NCBI GenBank assembly: GCA_958299035.1
Contig: CATQJL010000316.1
Coordinates: 3,684,674-3,748,673 of the forward strand
Reading direction: 5' to 3'
DNA from: Cylicocyclus nassatus
Taxonomy: Eukaryota; Nematoda; Chromadorea; Rhabditida; Strongylidae
DNA: 64,000 nucleotides
Shown: positions 27,661 to 41,900 of the stretch, piece after piece
Position numbering within the stretch: position 1 is the stretch's first letter
Layout of the letters: each line of letters starts with the position of its first letter
Made by a program: the position numbers and the translations under genes
The notes under the pieces: model-generated
Told to the model about the DNA's origin: nothing
Database searches by the model: none
What the model saw: the letters and a program-made list of their open reading frames with translations, nothing else

Positions 27661-30600
27661 TCCAATCCATTTTGCTCGCAAACCCCCTATCAAGCGAATC
27701 ACTATCTCGCATTTTGAATCGCTTCATGTAACGTAAAGCAAGATAGATTAGAAAACCTGACCTAAAAATTTGGAAACTTTTCATTCAAGGTTTACAATTT
27801 AAAAATTTATTCGAGATTTTCAAAAGCGGTCTAATGTTAAGTCAGCTTTTCCGAAGTTTTCGAGCTACAACTTGACATCAGCGCTATGTGTTAACTTAGC
27901 ATATTACTGAGAGATGAAAAGGATTATAGAGGAATGAAATAAAAAACGTTGGTTTCTTTCATTTGAAGCTAAATTCAAAAGTCACCTTGAAAAAAAAAGC
28001 ATATGTCTTTTGTCAGCTGAGAAAAGAATTTTTTGAGATTGATTCTACAATTTCTAATGTCAAACGAATAATAATTCTCCAAACCAAACGAGAAATCAAA
28101 ATAAGCACATACAAACCCGCATTTTCAAAATAGAAATATCAAAAGATTCTATTTTTAACGCCTTACAAACAAAAACTGCATCTGTATGCAGGTTATTCTG
28201 CTTGACTGCGAATAATGAGATAGCCTCTGAAGCGAGAAAAAACACAAATAAATCATTGCGGTGAATCCTATTCGAGCGTATCGCACGAAAACAAATGGCT
28301 ATTCGCCTGCGAATAATTTGCTGAAAATTAGCTTGATAGAATAAACAAGTAAACAACAGCATAGGCTACTACTAAAGCTGGGAGAATCCCGAAGAATCCA
28401 TAAGAATGTGCTTGAGAGCAAAACAGAAGCTGTGTCTCACGATCGCAGCATGTCGTGAGAAATCCGTGAGCATTGTGCTCGACGCGGATGGCTGTGGCTG
28501 CCGCCTGTACAAACACCCGAGCTCAGTCATGAACGCTCGTTTAATTGAAACGTTGCATGCGATCGGATTTCATCAAGAATCGAACGCTCTGCTCATCCAT
28601 TATTACTACTTTCGGAGTGAGAAATACGAGATTGTCGGAGGAAATTTGCGAAAGTGCTGAAAGCCGAGCTCATGGCGTCTGAAGGGGAATGGAAGAAGTG
28701 CGGAAGAGGAAGCGTCTAGTACGGAAATCTAGAAGTACTGGCCGGACTAGATGTCTGGGAATTCCAGCAAGAGTTGATGCGCAATTTTCACCAAGAAATG
28801 AATCATGCAAAAGTGCATGAACAAACTGATCAACTTACACATTATGGTCTTTGTTATGCATATGAATGCAGCATTTTACAGAAATTAAATCAGTTTGAAA
28901 CAAAATTGCTAAGTAGAATTTGAACGAGATTCATAAGTCTTCCTAGAGACATCCGGTCACAACCAACTTTTAGTCGAAAAGAGCAGGTCATAAAAGCATG
29001 AGCAAGAATAAATTCAAATGTTAGTAGAAGCTTTAGCAATTTTTTGAAAAACACTTTTTTGGATGTTCATTTTAATCAGCTTTTATCCTTACCATAGCCA
29101 TCAAGGAATTTTAACTCAAGTGCATGGAAAGCGCAAGACTTCCTCTCATTGAAACTGAAGAAAAAACGGAATCTCAAATATTTTGATGCAAAATTTATGC
29201 ATCAATCTCTAGTATGTATCCGGTTGCAATTTTAGACTATAGTAGGGTGCAGCCAAGGCCGAGTTTTGGAATGAAGTTGTACTGTTGGATTACGGTAATG
29301 ACTTCGTTTAGGATGACCGAAACAATGCTGAGCTGGAAAAAAATTATGTATTCTTTCGAAAAGATGATTCACTGCTATGACAAAGTTGTTAGAATCACGT
29401 AAGAGCTTGTAAAAATGCATTTTAAAGTAAAGACTTTCAACCCTAACAGTGCTCCAGAAACTTCTCTGTGCCCTTAATAATGTTTAATGAGTTGTACTTT
29501 CATATTATATATTCTTTGACTAAAGACTGTGAAACCAAAAACGTAATCACCAAAGAACGACTCTGCAATTTATTAGAATCAATTTGAACTTGGTATAACT
29601 TTTTTCAGTTACTTTTATAACTGTCATATGACTACAATTAGTGCAACTTTTACACATTGACGACCATGCAAATTTTTAGTTGTCTGCCTTTTGGAACCAA
29701 GGCCTTTGATGGACCAGCCCATATTCCAACTATAATTACGCTTACTACCATCTACAGCATAGCTACAGTAAATCTGAAAGGCTAACAAAAAAGGTAGAGA
29801 TTATCCCTAGACTCAGTGCAAAAGAAAGCTCATGGAGTGAGTTTATTCTAGGATAGTAGCCATTTCATCAAAATCAAAGCCTTGACACACATGGTGTGTC
29901 AAGCGGTCCCACATGGTAGTCATTAAGCGGTCGTCAATGTGCTGATGAAAAGTGAAAATTCATCATGCCGATAAGAAGCAAAACATGGTCAGCAAAATGC
30001 ATTATTCTCATACTAATGCAATAAACATGCAATCCTTCGTAGTCACGAGTCGTAATAGAAGTGAAGAAAGGTGAACGAACCATGGAGCAAGAAAATTTCG
30101 CAAAATACGACATAGCTTTGGAAGATGAATCGCGGCTTTACTTCTTTTCCATTATGAGCGAAAAACCAAAAAACGTGGATGTCCCAATCAAAGTGAATGA
30201 CTATTAATTATTTTGACAGACGAACAATAAAGCATTTCTTAAAAATTCCACGGCATTCACGGTTCAAGCCAGCTTAATTCGAAATCATTTGTGACAAGAA
30301 ATGTCTCACAGAAAGGAATGTGATTTACATCTCCCGATTAGATTTGATGGCTGAGCGCGCAGAAGCTTCTGGGATATACAAACGATTTTGTATTCTGTGA
30401 TTCCCCTGTTTGAAGCTACTGGTAAGTCAAAGCAGTTTTTTAAATGACATCTAATTCCACTCTATCGCATGCACATCAGCAATTCAGACATTGGATCATC
30501 AAAAACTGCAAAGCGTTCATGTGCAGGACCATAGTAATACATATTCTACTTGAAGAGAGCAATAAACATCTAGCCAGCATTATCGAATTTTTAAGAACAA

Positions 30601-32481
30601 GGTTTTAGTTGGTGCGGTGTATTTTTGATCAGAGTATGTTTATTATAACCAACACTGGTTTGTGGTGGGATAGTCGAAGTCGAAGCCAGGCCCAAGTAAA
30701 TCTAGAAGCTTACTATTATGAATCTGACGGTAGCTCATTTGAATCATTTGAAACTGAGAAAAAACAGCTTTGAACTCTCGCCCACCATAGCCTGTCCCAG
30801 ATTCCTTTCCGATGTGCCGTCCCTAGAATACTGATGCCCGTTCGGTAAGAGTGCAGTTTGTTCAGGAACTTCTAGACCATGAATGAATCACATGAGGTAC
30901 CGCTTGGGCGATGGCAATGTCAAGGTCCCCAGTCAGTTAAATTGAAGCTTCCAATTCACAGAGGGAATCCGGTCCTCAGAATTACTCCACTATGCAAAAT
31001 TTTTTGCTAGTTCAACTACTGAACCAGTCGATAGTCACTGCAAATTGCGATTCTTTCGCAGCTGCACCAGCTCACGAGCGTCGGCTTGTCGTTAGCACAA
31101 TACAGCTGTCAGTTACAGAAGTGCTGGTGAATGCGAAATGCCGAGTCTCCACAGATGGCCGCATGTGAAGCGTCGTGAAAGAAGACGACGTATGGAAGAG
31201 ACTAGTGAGGGACTTTAAGCTATTAGTTCATCCAAAGAATTGCCCATGAAACTGGTATGTGGCGAAGAATACGGCGCCATTATATAGTTTAGTATAGTTT
31301 CGGTAAGTGTAGTTCCGTTAAGCATACTCCGGCGGAAGCTATGGGGGGGGGGGGGGGGGACAGTATTAGATGTAGGTACTATCAATCAGCTGGGTTGATA
31401 GTTAATAGACAAATGTGATGGAATTAAGCAATGGATATTTTGAAAAGTGAAGAAGAACTTGTAAAGGGTTTGAGAGAAGACTTGAGCCTAACAGCTGTCT
31501 GGCCAGTTAAAAAAGTTTTTTTTTTTCGAGTACATGAAAGTATTCCAGTACTCAAGAATATATAGTAAGAGGACAAAATCATCAAAGTTTGAGTATGAAC
31601 GAAACAATTCCTCGATCAGAATTATCGCATCTATATGGTCACGCTTGTTATCAGAACAAACAATTCAACCATCTGCTATCAGTAACAAAGTCATTAATTA
31701 GATATTACGTGGGAACATTTGCAATTCGTACGATAAAAAGGATACGTTGACAAAGGAGCACCTTTCGTTACAAGGAAGCTTCAAATCAAAAGTTTACCTT
31801 TCATATTTGCCCAATTTTAATGATCGAAACTATGGCCACACTCTGAGACGGACTATAACTAATCCAGAAATTATGTCCTCAGCAAAAATGAAGGTGACAT
31901 TTAAAATAACCCTTCAAATATGATTCAGGATGAAGAAGTCTTTTCCACGAAAAAAAGAGAGGAGATTAGCACAAGTGTGAACAGAAAGGAATTATTATGA
32001 CTAGACGTTCAAAGTGATTGAGTTTTCTGAACTCTAAAACAGATTCAATCTTGAAGTTTTGGTTCAAGCAGGAATGAATGAACGAATAGATGAGCAAGCA
32101 ATGAGTAAACCTATAGATGAAGAACAAAAAATTTGAATTGTCCCCATGTGGCGAATGGCTGCCTAATAAATAGAGGTCAAAGCGCGATCTTTGGCCTATA
32201 GAACTTGATAGAATAAGCAAAAGATGAATCAACTGCTTATAACCCCAAGTACGGCAGAAAGAAAATTTTTGCTTCTTTATTTACCCCTGTGCATATGACA
32301 AGTACGAATGAAAGCGTGAGCAACCAGAATCAAAATTTGGAATTTTTGCAAATTTTGCGGAGCCCCAACAGTACTGCAGTTACAGTAATGTTTCCGGATC
32401 TTTAACGAATCTAGACATTCCCGCAGAACAATGGAAAGAATCAATTCAGAAATACAACCATAAGCAACCAAACAATATAAC

Positions 32482-32487
32482 TTTATT
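32482..32487 (-). other. Polyadenylation signal AATAAA of ddx-19
   Basis: AATAAA on the minus strand lies about 415 nt past the TAA stop at 32905-32903. It is the first canonical hexamer I noticed downstream in an AT-rich 3' UTR. The 3' UTR would run to roughly 32465. Confidence 0.5.
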
Positions 32488-32902
32488 CATTTCTTCATCA
32501 CAAATACACAGGCACTTTCCAATAAGATAATCTCTATATAATCTCCTCTAACAAGATCTAGAATATACATCTTCTAGGTAAGGCACAATTTCGCTTGTGC
32601 AGTAAGCTTCTTCACATAAATTAACAGCTATGACCCATTGTGAACCAAAACTGCCACAAAAAAAAAGAGAAAAGCCTCATAAGAACGCTTCACATGCAAG
32701 ATTAATGAGTTACTAGTCCACATCAAGTGAATAACATAACAATAAGGCACCCAAAGAAAGCGAGAAAACACAAAGCACTTCACCTGCGCTAGGCTGCACG
32801 CAAACAGAACTCGTGAGCATCATTATTACCTCTAATTATACATACATGTTTTTTTACCACACAGTATAACGCATTGCACTTCTCAAAACCTATACGGACT
32901 TG

Positions 32903-35900
32903 TTAGTCATTTTCAACTGCTTCTAACTGTTCCAAATCGCTAGGATCCAACTTGGGAATAGGCTTTCCTAAAACAAATATTGATGAGCAAAGACATAAAG
33001 AGACAACCTAATATGCGATAAGAATGTAGCAGTGAATTTACCGAAGAAAGCTTCAATTTTCTTGATTATCGCCAATGCTTCGCGGCTGTCCACAAAGTTG
33101 ATCGCAATACCTGCTTTACCAAATCGCCCGGTACTGAAACCAAGAATTCTGGTATGATGGACTCTATAGAACCTCAAAGGAGATTAACTGCTGAGATTGG
33201 CAACAGAGGACTTGCTTTCCCTAATGCAGTCACAAATCTAATTCCACAGTCAAAAGGGGGAGATTTCAATAGAATTAAAGTCTACCAAACTAAGCAAAGC
33301 CTGCTTTCACAATACTTACCGTCCGATTCGATGTAGGTAGGTGTCATAGTCAGGTTCCGAAGGATTTTCATACAACAAAGGAGGATCATAGTTGATCACG
33401 ATTGTTACTTGTGATACGTCGATACCTACAAGCAATCAAAACTAAAAAAAGTCCCGAATAAGTTTTTATTCTTCTCATTTCCTCACTCAAATTTATTTCC
33501 CTTTATACGATGGCAGCAACTTAGTATGTCACTATGCAAACAGGCATCGATGGTCAGCTATCACTCATCAAGAGGTCGTATAGCATTACTTAGCGGCCCA
33601 GTTCATATAGGCTAATCCATTGAGTAAACGAGGCAGACGTTTGGACAGTTGTGATATAATGCATCAATTACTGTGCATTCTGATCAAATACACCAATGAG
33701 AGAAAGAAAAGAGGGGAGTGAAGCCAGAAGCCGAAATCTCGCCAAGTTCAATAATAAGGTATTCATAACGAATGCCAACCTCTAGCACAGACGTTAGTCG
33801 TTATGAGCACTTTGAAGATTCCTTCTTTGAACTGTTCTATGGACGCTGCGCGTTCCTCTACAGACATTTCGCCATGCAATACACCAACCTGAAAAATGTG
33901 TGTTCAACACAAGCAGAAGAAAAACTACACCAGTAGTTCCAATATAGTAAAACCAACCAAGTGTCCTTTCTCAATCATTCTTTCTGCAAGCCATGAGGCA
34001 CTTCGTCTAGTATGGGTAAAAATCACACATGAAGCGATCGTCAACCCACTGTAGAGCTCCACTACGGCCTAAACATGAAGGATGATGAGAATAAAGTGCA
34101 CAAAAAACGCTATTCAAGTACTCTCTGGAGCCTATAGAGCAGGTATGCACTGGTGAACGGAAGATATAGAACAAAATTTGCATTACATCAGCTAAAAAGC
34201 TACAATGCAAACTCTGCTTGGAAAGGAGCGAGGACTGGGTAACGGAGATAAAAGCACAAAGACTTCAAAGACTAACTTGGTACTTGGCATCCCGCCCCGG
34301 ACACTCTACAAAATACTGCTTGATGTTGGGTAACGACTGATCTTCACGCTTCAACCTGAAATCCAAATTCAGATTTTCGTCAACATCCTAACAAGGTCAA
34401 CCTCGTATACAAACAACCGTGCAAAACACTATCCAAACGATAAACCATTCAAACACTATTTACAGTAAAGCAGCAACTTCAGGTCAAGTATGTAACAAAA
34501 ACGCTGCACAATAGACGATAGCAGTCGCCCGCAGAGAAAAATCAACAGAGCCGAATATGCTAACACCGTTGAAAAGTTCAAGAATGGAGCTCTAGTTAGT
34601 GTGCAAAGAAAGGGTAAGATGGGAAGCTGCAAAAAAACGTATATACAATGTTACCCAAGAAATAAATGAGTGTCGAGAGATCAAGGGATCGGAAGCGTAA
34701 AAAAAGAAATAAAAATACAAGGAGTTTCTTTAAGGATTTCAAATTAGCGGTACGATCCAAGGGCATTCTCTATGCTGTGTCAGATAAGTTATAAGAAGAG
34801 GTCCGTTATAAGAGTTATGTCCTTTCATGAAACATTTTGAATTGGTATCGAGGTTCCTTGACAACCTGCGTCAGAAACATGTAAGCGCCTTCACATTTTT
34901 TCACAAATCATACCCATTTCTCACATTATATTCAACCATCTGTTAGTCCAGAGCCATCGGTGTTTCCCCAAAACAACAACACCCTACACATGTTAACTTT
35001 CCCCAATTACCTTCATGAACAACAGCTTATTCTCGACACAACATTGGCGCGCCATTTGGTAGCGACCATGCTCAATTAGAAACAGCCATCTTATTCCGAT
35101 GTTTTGCGATACAGTAATTACGTGTTGTCTTCTATCAACAGCAACTAATTGAATCATCCAGCGCTATGGCACCGAAAACACAACACGCAAACTGCGTTCA
35201 CGTTACGAGATAGTCTTGAGGGGTAAGGGAAAAGCCTAAGAGTCTCATTTCTGCGACTATTCAGCCTTGAAATGAGCCTAAAATTTTCGAGACAAAATAT
35301 GAAATAGAAAAGGCTAAAACTATACTGATCTAACTTCGGTTTCCTAGAAAATAGTTTGTTACTACAACTGGACTTTTGAACGATAGCTCGGTTTGAAAGA
35401 CATGCAAACATTAACGGTATCCTTTTACATTGTAATATGAGAAAGTGTCGATGATGTCAATGATGACCTACTTATCATATAGCCAGCTATTCTGACGTAC
35501 TGTCAGTATTGCGCAACTTGGCAAATCTAACCTCGATTACGGTATTAACGGTGTTAGCAGATTAGCGCACCTGGCCTTTTCCTGTGCAGATACTCATTAG
35601 ACTACTCATTACTTAGTGCGAAAGTTAATAGGGACTTTACTTCTTACTTTCAGATTTTTTGAACGAGCAAGCCTCTACTCTGGTGTTCAAAGTCCACATA
35701 ACAACGGTTGTCAACTATACGCAACACCTGGCGAAATTGGACCCAACCGACCCAGATGAGATAATGAGACCGGCACAAAAGAGGCGTATAATCGACGATT
35801 AATTCCACTACAGTGCAAAAACGTACAAATAGGGTACCCGAAATAAAGTGGAAGCCGAAACTAGGGACCTACAGTGGTAGTAAGAATAGATATCAAAGAA

Positions 35901-38900
35901 ACATATGAGAGATAAAGACGAAAGAGATGAAAATGTTGGGATTAGAAGCCAAAATTGAAGAGTATATACATTTATACACATGTACATCCTTTCCACAAGT
36001 TATCACAAAATGCAAAAAATATATCGTTCAAAAATTGTCATAATTTTGTTTTGACACACTTTATGTTCTATACTTGTTACTGAGCAACAACACTATGATA
36101 AACGTTTATATTTATGCAAATTTAGCCTACCATTCTGATTGTAACGCTTCTTAGATAAACCGGTGTCTAGCAAAGAAAAAGTAGAGAGCAAAAATCAGGG
36201 ACTGCTCACTATTTGTAAATTAACTGAAAGATATGCCAAATCAAGACATCAGAGCGATCACGGAAAGCACAACTAATGGTGAAAGCACTTACGTCACGGT
36301 AACAGCATTTTTTATCAGCTGCATTGCGAATTTGACGACATCCTCTCCATAAGTGGCCGAAAAGAGCATAGTTTGGACAATAGGTGAAGCTTCTTCGATA
36401 ATGCTGAAAAACGAAATATTGTGATTTCTGCCAGTCTTTTCCCCTAAGATGGTACAGCTATACAGTATGTTTTTCTAAGATGACATGTTCTACAATGCCA
36501 GACGTTACCAATTATTAGGAGACGTACTGCAACAGTAACACGTAGCTAAATCGCCCAAACTTGTCATTTTGCACAATTAAGGTCTTGGTTTCAAGACCCT
36601 CTCGAAAATCATTCAGAGAAAAAATAAGGTACAAAAATGTCTGTCAATGCTTGCAGCCTCCAGGAAATCTGGTACCAATATCCACGATCTGAACTCGTCT
36701 GGACCCTCATTGGCAATAACGAATCAGGATGCTTATGTTTTCCGCCCAGCCCAAGCTTGTTTCAACACTATTTATGCGAACTAAATGCACTGCCTCTATA
36801 ACATCTCCGAGGTTTGTAATTTGATGACAGGTCCACTACTCGCAGATGCGTCTCGCTACAGTTTACTTCAAACTTTCTAGTAATCACTACCTGGAACGCA
36901 TGATTTGTCCCGTCCTTCGAGATTTATATTTCATGGAGCTTTGAGCAAGCAAAAATTCTCAGAGCTCGTTTTATTCCCCAAGTTCAATTATCTAACTTCA
37001 CAATCATTGCCCGCTCTTCAATTCTCCTCTTCAATGCACATCATCGCTCCAACAACATGATTCTCGTGTAATTCTGATTCTCCTATCTAGTCAGCACTGT
37101 TAGGCCCCGGGCAGATGCGACGAGACAACTGTTACAACATTATTCCATGCCGATCAACTTGCATTCGGTTGTGATACTTTTCTAGCCCGACATTTTTGGA
37201 TGTGAAATGAAAATGAATGGAAATCTTGGCGATTAGATCGCGACGATTGTCGCGTGAAGTCTGTCCGGGACCTTATGCGGAAGATTTCTTTGTGCCTGCC
37301 AAACAACACAACCTCCTTCGTTTTCGTTCCACAAAAAGAAAAACCCTGCTTGCTTATCATGCTTGCAAAAGCATCGCAACTGTTATTCATTTTTTGTAAT
37401 TCGCATACACTAACGATCCACATTATTCTCATACAGTTGAAAACACACAGACACTCCGTGTTTGAACAATCATATAAAGGACACCCTACCAAAAAAACTG
37501 ATGTCAAAATTGAAAACGCTCTTACGAATCACAAAGAAGTGATCACCATATGGTATTTTACCAAACACTAAAGTATGAGCAAGCCTTTGAAATGGCCCAG
37601 ATGAAGCAGTGCTCGAAAGTGCTTTTGAAGATACGACTATCTTTTGACAAAAAGTCTACATCAATAACTCACTTGTAGATTTGTGTACTCTGTTGAGCAT
37701 ACCCTGTTTGATTGATCATAACATCAGCTTCGTCTAGTACGAGACAACAGATATGAGATGCGTCTAGGCAATGGTATTTTGTGAGGTAATCCACTAGCTG
37801 AAAAAAATCTCAGAGTGAACTCCTCGGCAAGAAGTATATAAAAACAAGCCAACGTCACGTACTTTTCCTGGGGTTCCTATAATGATCTGTTCGGAAATTG
37901 GCGCAGAAGCTGAAAGTACAAGGAATAAAAAAAATGAACATTGATTGTAGAAAAGCTTACGTTTAGTCCCTCTCACGGCATAATGTACAGCGACATCCGG
38001 CATAAACTGTGCCATCTTCATAACCACTTCACCTAGAAGGGAAAGTACTCATAAGTTTGCTGAATCGTAATCAATAGTGTACAGACTGAAATTTCCGTGA
38101 GGGTGATGTATAATTTCACTTTCAATCACAGTGACGAAAAGTTCAGTGATGAGAAAAATAGAAAAGCAAAATATAATTGATAACAAATCATATTGATGGA
38201 TATATCGGATATTGACGTAATGAAAGGTATGACAGTCTTAGTCGTTCTATAGCTGATGATACATGGGTAACTGTAACAAACACTCACCAATTTGTATAGC
38301 GAGCTCATATGTTGGTGCTAAACAAAGACACTGTGGATATTTCTTGGCTGGATCCACACGTGACAGCATTGTCAGGACGAATGTTGCAGTTTTGCCAGTT
38401 CCTGATTGGGACTGAGCAATAATGTTGGTGGGTCTGCAAGTTTCAACTGATAGAGTACGCTAAAGCCTTGAATATAGGACAAAGCGGCTATACTCACGGT
38501 TCCATGATCAACAACGGTAGTGCAAATTCTTGAATCTTTGATGGCTGCGTAAATCCTAGGACATTCAAAGCTTCAAGTAACTCTGGCCTCCTGAATGAGC
38601 AAGCAATGGTATTGAGAGATACAACAAAAAATGAAACAAGGCGTCAATGAACAACTCACAGCCTAAGATCTCGGAAGCTACGTATAGAATGCAAAGGTGA
38701 TCTTGGATCGTTTCTATCCAGTGACACATCTATCCCACTATTTTGCATCAAGTCGACTTTTTTGTGTAGGAACTTGTTCAGAAGAGCAACTTCTTCCGGG
38801 CCCATAGCTATAATCAAGCAAGTAAGGAAAAAGAAGCAATTACTATCAAACATACGCTTCTCCATTTGGTCCGGGCTCGGTGGTGTAGCCGGCTTGGGTG

Positions 38901-41900
38901 CGACATACTTGTATGGATTATTCTGAAGGAAAAAAAATATACTGATTCGAAAATTTTTTTTCAAAGTTACACTTGCTCTCGAAAATGTTAACTACCAAGA
39001 GTGCGATTTGATCCGTTAAACGCAATAAAATTTGAGAACTGTATGAGGGGGAGGAATCGTGACTAGGGTCGTAAGCGCGAATGGAGCGCAACTCCTCTTC
39101 AGAACAAATCTGCTTTGAATCAAATCCTGTGGCAGTCCTTCCTATTAACATTTGCCCTTGTCAAGCGAGTTTAGTCTAACAAATAAACATACACATATGA
39201 GATAGATTTTCAAAGATATAGTAAGGGCATAAGTCAATAAAAAAGGCTGTCTTATGTTAGTGAGGTTGGGTCATACCCTTGTCTACATTTCCCACAGCCC
39301 CCTTTTCTGCCTGAACAGTATGCTGAGATTTTTCACAACACAAGAGATTTCCTACTCTTTCCGCTACTGATGAAAAACACAGAGAAAGTCTTCCGACTCT
39401 CTCCGCTTCCAATGAAAACACGTTCAAATTGTAACATAAGGTTGCGGGTTGCACGAGAGTTCAAAGCTGTAAGAATACTCCGAATAATCACGTTCAGGAG
39501 ATGGTCACGAAGTCGAAGTGGCTGATCGAACAAAGTCCCTGGGAAAGAAAGTATGAGCATTTTTTGAGGGAAAAAACTGAACCAATATTTGGGACGAAAA
39601 ATTGCTGCAGCCTTCATCGAGGCTGGTAGTAACAGCAAATTTGGAATCAGTGTTTCAAGCTCTCTTTAATGATATGATTGTTGTTACTCGGCCGCTTCGC
39701 TTAATGATCCTCCCGTAAAGGGTAAGGTTTGAAGTTGTAGGGTTATAGGTGCCTGTACTCTAGTGGATCATGTGGCCTTATCAATGGATTGGATTAGCGG
39801 ATTAGCGAGTGGGTTCGCGATCACAGAATATCATCCGATTCACAAAAGCTCTGCTGCGTTCGCCTCTCATTAGCTTCGTGAATATCGCTCTCGCGCGTTT
39901 ACCTTACTCAATGGATCCCGAGAACACTGGGTTTGCTTATGAAAATCGCCACTGCTTACATGTACACCAGTCTTAGGGATCGTTCATACCGCGCACAAAG
40001 GCGGACGAAGGCGGACGAAGGCGGACGAAGGCGCGTCTTGTCTCGTCTCGTTTCTCTCGACAAACACACACACTCACTCACACGCGTCTCGTCTCGTTTC
40101 TCTCGACACACACACACTCGCACATGCCTTCGTGCGCCTTCGTCCGCCTTTGTGCGGCTTCGTCCGCCTTCGTGCGTCTTCGTCCGCCTTTGTGCGCGGT
40201 ATGAACGATCCCTTAGGTGGGCATATAACAATGGATTTTCGTAGATGTCAGACATGGATGCGATGCAAGCGTGTTAAAGGCAGTGTCCGGGCAGAAACTC
40301 GACTTCTAAAAAATCAACTTATCTGGGGTTATTCGCAACGCTGAATCCAAAAATCCACATCAGAAGGCGCGAAAACGGCGAGAACATGCATTTTCCAAGT
40401 CCTCACATTTCGAAATTTGGGGATCCCCGCCAGGCTAAGACGCAGAGGTTGCAAAGAGCGCACGGTTTTTAACTGTGGCGGCATACGTACTCTGCCGTCT
40501 GGCAGGAATTCAAACAACTCGGAGGACCCCGCCCCAAGGCGTAAGTTTCCCCAATTTGCAATAGTTTTTCTTGCTTTAGGTCGAACGTTTTATGCTCGCA
40601 GTTGCGCGATGTTGTGTCTCAGGGGGGCTACTTTCACATGGCAGAGAGATCTCAGAACCCCCATTTTGCCCGGACACTGCCTTTAAGTGTGAGAAATAAT
40701 TTTGCCAGCCAAAAAGTTTTTATAATCTCACAAATGTGAAAACTTATAGCGAAGAATAAATAAAAAAGAAAAAGCAAAAACAGATTTGTTCAAATTGAGT
40801 CTGAAATATGGTGCATAATGACTCACCCCAGGTGGAGGCTGATATTGAAATGCTGCATATCCTCCTCGTCCTCGAAATCCACCACTGGCGGAGAAAGCTG
40901 AACGGCAACGGTTGATTTGACGAAAATTCCAGCGAATTTTGCGCAACGCTTTTTACAGGGCCTGCTAATGCTATCTAAATTTCTCAAGTGACATACTTTG
41001 CCCTCGTCCGAAGACTGGTTGTGGCTGAGGCTGCATCGCGTAAGAATACCCGTATCCGCCGTTTGGGTTGGCATTGGCGATGCCTACGATTGGGAAATTT
41101 CTATTGTATTATTATTCACTTGTTAACGAAATAAAGAATGAAGCCAACGCAGCTATTTAGTGGTGTTTTCAAATAGTAGACTATAGGATAACAACTGTCA
41201 ACTGGTGGGAGATAAAAAAGACTAGCATGAAAATAATGTTTGAAGGGTGATATTGCAAAAAGCAGTGAGAAACCTCATCCTGCGCCTTCTAATGTAACGG
41301 GAAAAAGGCAACGAATAAGTGGAAGAAAAACTTACCAGCCTTTGACGCGCCGAAAGTGTGTTGTGGTGGTGGCGCTCCATTAAAGCTTGAAACCGGTCCT
41401 TTGTACCCTGAAAAGAGGAGCTCCATAGGAAGTGCTTCGCAACATCATGATAATACTAGTTCTATAATCGGATCAACCATGTTTTCGCATGGTGAATGCA
41501 TTCATTTGGGCCTTCCAAATAAGGAAATACTAGACCGGAAGGTACACTAGAGCAATTTCAGATCCATTGCTTTGCAGCTGGTTCTGATTATACAACAACT
41601 GCTTGCACTTAGCGGTAGTGCACTAAATGCGATGTCACGCGGTGAGTAAATCCTGAATGTCATCGATAACTTTATGTACAAAGGTCCTAATTCATCTCTC
41701 CGTGATTTTTACTAAAAACCTTTTCATTGTGTAGAGTCGTACCCCTCATACTGGAAAGTACCAAAAGCAAAGCTTCTGAACAATTAAAGAGCATCTTATA
41801 GAGAGCAAGACAGTAACCAACTGATGCCAGCGCTAGAACACAAACAAAAACAAATATTGCATCAGGACAGAACAGAGGAAGACATGAAAATGAGATACAA

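Larger units (their letters stand above)
26434..32470. other. Gene-poor stretch around the tRNA-Asp gene
   Basis: Only the tRNA is supported. The open frame ending at 26817 (about 128 codons) begins inside MITE copy C and has no known motif. A CpG-richer block at 28390-28770 includes an 84-codon frame that I cannot assign. A G-run stands at 31343-31360. The 3' neighbour is the ddx-19 3' UTR. Confidence 0.5.

Noticed and set aside
36120..36175. Possible extra ddx-19 exon after a TTGCTAG acceptor
   Set aside because: Its product does not match DDX19, whereas joining 36293 directly to 34355 restores the expected VTVT-LKREDQ sequence.
36900..37600. Overlapping frames up to 117 codons on both strands
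   Set aside because: They cover the MITE at 37103-37272 and AT-rich intron DNA of ddx-19, with no protein signature.
39956..40255. ~100-codon frames on both strands rich in Arg, Thr and Lys
   Set aside because: They read the GGCGGACGAA arms of the TTA-flanked foldback in ddx-19 intron 5.
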